DNA from: an uncultured Sphingomonadales bacterium
Lineage (GTDB): Bacteria; Pseudomonadota; Alphaproteobacteria; Sphingomonadales; Sphingomonadaceae
Assembly: GCA_903958285.1 (NCBI GenBank)
Contig: CAJBSR010000234.1
Span: 1 to 14,768, forward strand
Direction of reading: 5' to 3'
Length of the DNA: 14,768 nucleotides
The first letter of the stretch is position 1; every line of letters begins with the position of its first letter. The notes beneath the pieces were generated by a model, which saw only the letters and a program-made list of their open reading frames with translations, searched no databases and was not told the origin of the DNA. The position numbers were made by a program, and so were the translations under genes. This document shows positions 14,596 to 14,768 of the stretch, in pieces.

Positions 14596-14768
14596 GTGGC
14601 CGACCTCATTTGGCTCGCATCAGCCGTTCGCGATGAACTGCTTCTGTTTTCGGCAATCGGTTTTGCCATCGGGGGGATCGACGACCTTCTTGTAGACGTT
14701 GCCTGGATAATGCGCAGGATCTGGCGGCGCCTGACGGTCTATTCGGTTCACCCGCGCGCGACGGCGGC
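14596..14768 (+). CDS. NrfB-like membrane glycosyltransferase, 5' end (partial)
   Basis: Fifty-seven residues from a GTG start at 14596; the gene runs off the window. The product has a hydrophobic segment LLLFSAIGFAIGGIDDLLVD (15-34), then VAWIMRRIWRRLTVYSVHPR. This pattern resembles the N-terminus of a family annotated as glycosyl transferase family 2 or bacteriophage N4 adsorption protein B (NrfB), common in sphingomonads. The family is membrane-bound and linked to exopolysaccharide export or phage adsorption. The call is from pattern memory on a short fragment. The frame opens after a stop at 14560-14562, so GTG 14596 is the first good start; the ribosome-binding site is weak. The gap to the GNAT stop is 11 bases, suggesting one operon. 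Confidence 0.6.
   Translation, partial: MADLIWLASAVRDELLLFSAIGFAIGGIDDLLVDVAWIMRRIWRRLTVYSVHPRATA

Overview
The window looks like a stretch of core chromosome from an alphaproteobacterium, most likely a sphingomonad (Sphingomonadales). The evidence is combined: fairly high GC with dense tail-to-tail gene packing, a PEPxxWA-type C-terminal sorting signal, a CrtZ carotenoid hydroxylase, a GST-fold protein resembling the division factor FzlA, and a truncated gene resembling NrfB-type glycosyltransferases. The genus cannot be fixed from sequence alone. I see no tRNA, rRNA, CRISPR array, insertion sequence or prophage, and no gene-free stretch longer than 300 bases.

Layout. Positions 1-1231 (+): the 3' end of pntB (transhydrogenase beta subunit), then a HisN-type histidinol-phosphatase. 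Positions 1232-2250 (-): an overlapping pair, a periplasmic FecR-domain protein followed by an OmpA-domain lipoprotein, running tail to tail into hisN with no spacer. Positions 2378-3049 (+): the FzlA-like protein. Positions 3046-3777 (-): ubiG, overlapping the previous 3' end by 4 bases. Positions 3845-6102 (+): lysC and a nitronate monooxygenase-family gene with overlapping stop and start codons. Positions 6245-7018 (+): an exported PEP-CTERM protein, converging on crtZ (7020-7535, -). Positions 7662-7976 (+): a small lipoprotein behind a leader with two mutually exclusive hairpins. Positions 8063-11023 (+): sucC, etfB and etfA, closed by an intrinsic terminator. Positions 11058-13326 (-): a LysR-type regulator followed by nhaA. 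Positions 13361-14768 (+): a two-lobed GNAT-type protein followed by the start of a membrane glycosyltransferase.

Most genes are housekeeping: NADPH supply (pntB), histidine and aspartate-family amino acid synthesis (hisN, lysC), ubiquinone synthesis (ubiG), the TCA cycle (sucC), electron delivery from acyl-CoA dehydrogenases (etfBA), Na+/H+ homeostasis (nhaA) and carotenoid tailoring (crtZ). The less ordinary parts are four: the three-arm leader at 7581-7647; the right-hand module of LysR regulator, tandem-GNAT protein and NrfB-like glycosyltransferase; a perfect 10+10 inverted repeat inside the 5' end of the LysR gene; and an internal ribosome-binding site in lysC that could yield a separate regulatory subunit. 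I see no clearly new defence or mobile system. The LysR/GNAT/glycosyltransferase module is the best candidate for undescribed biology.
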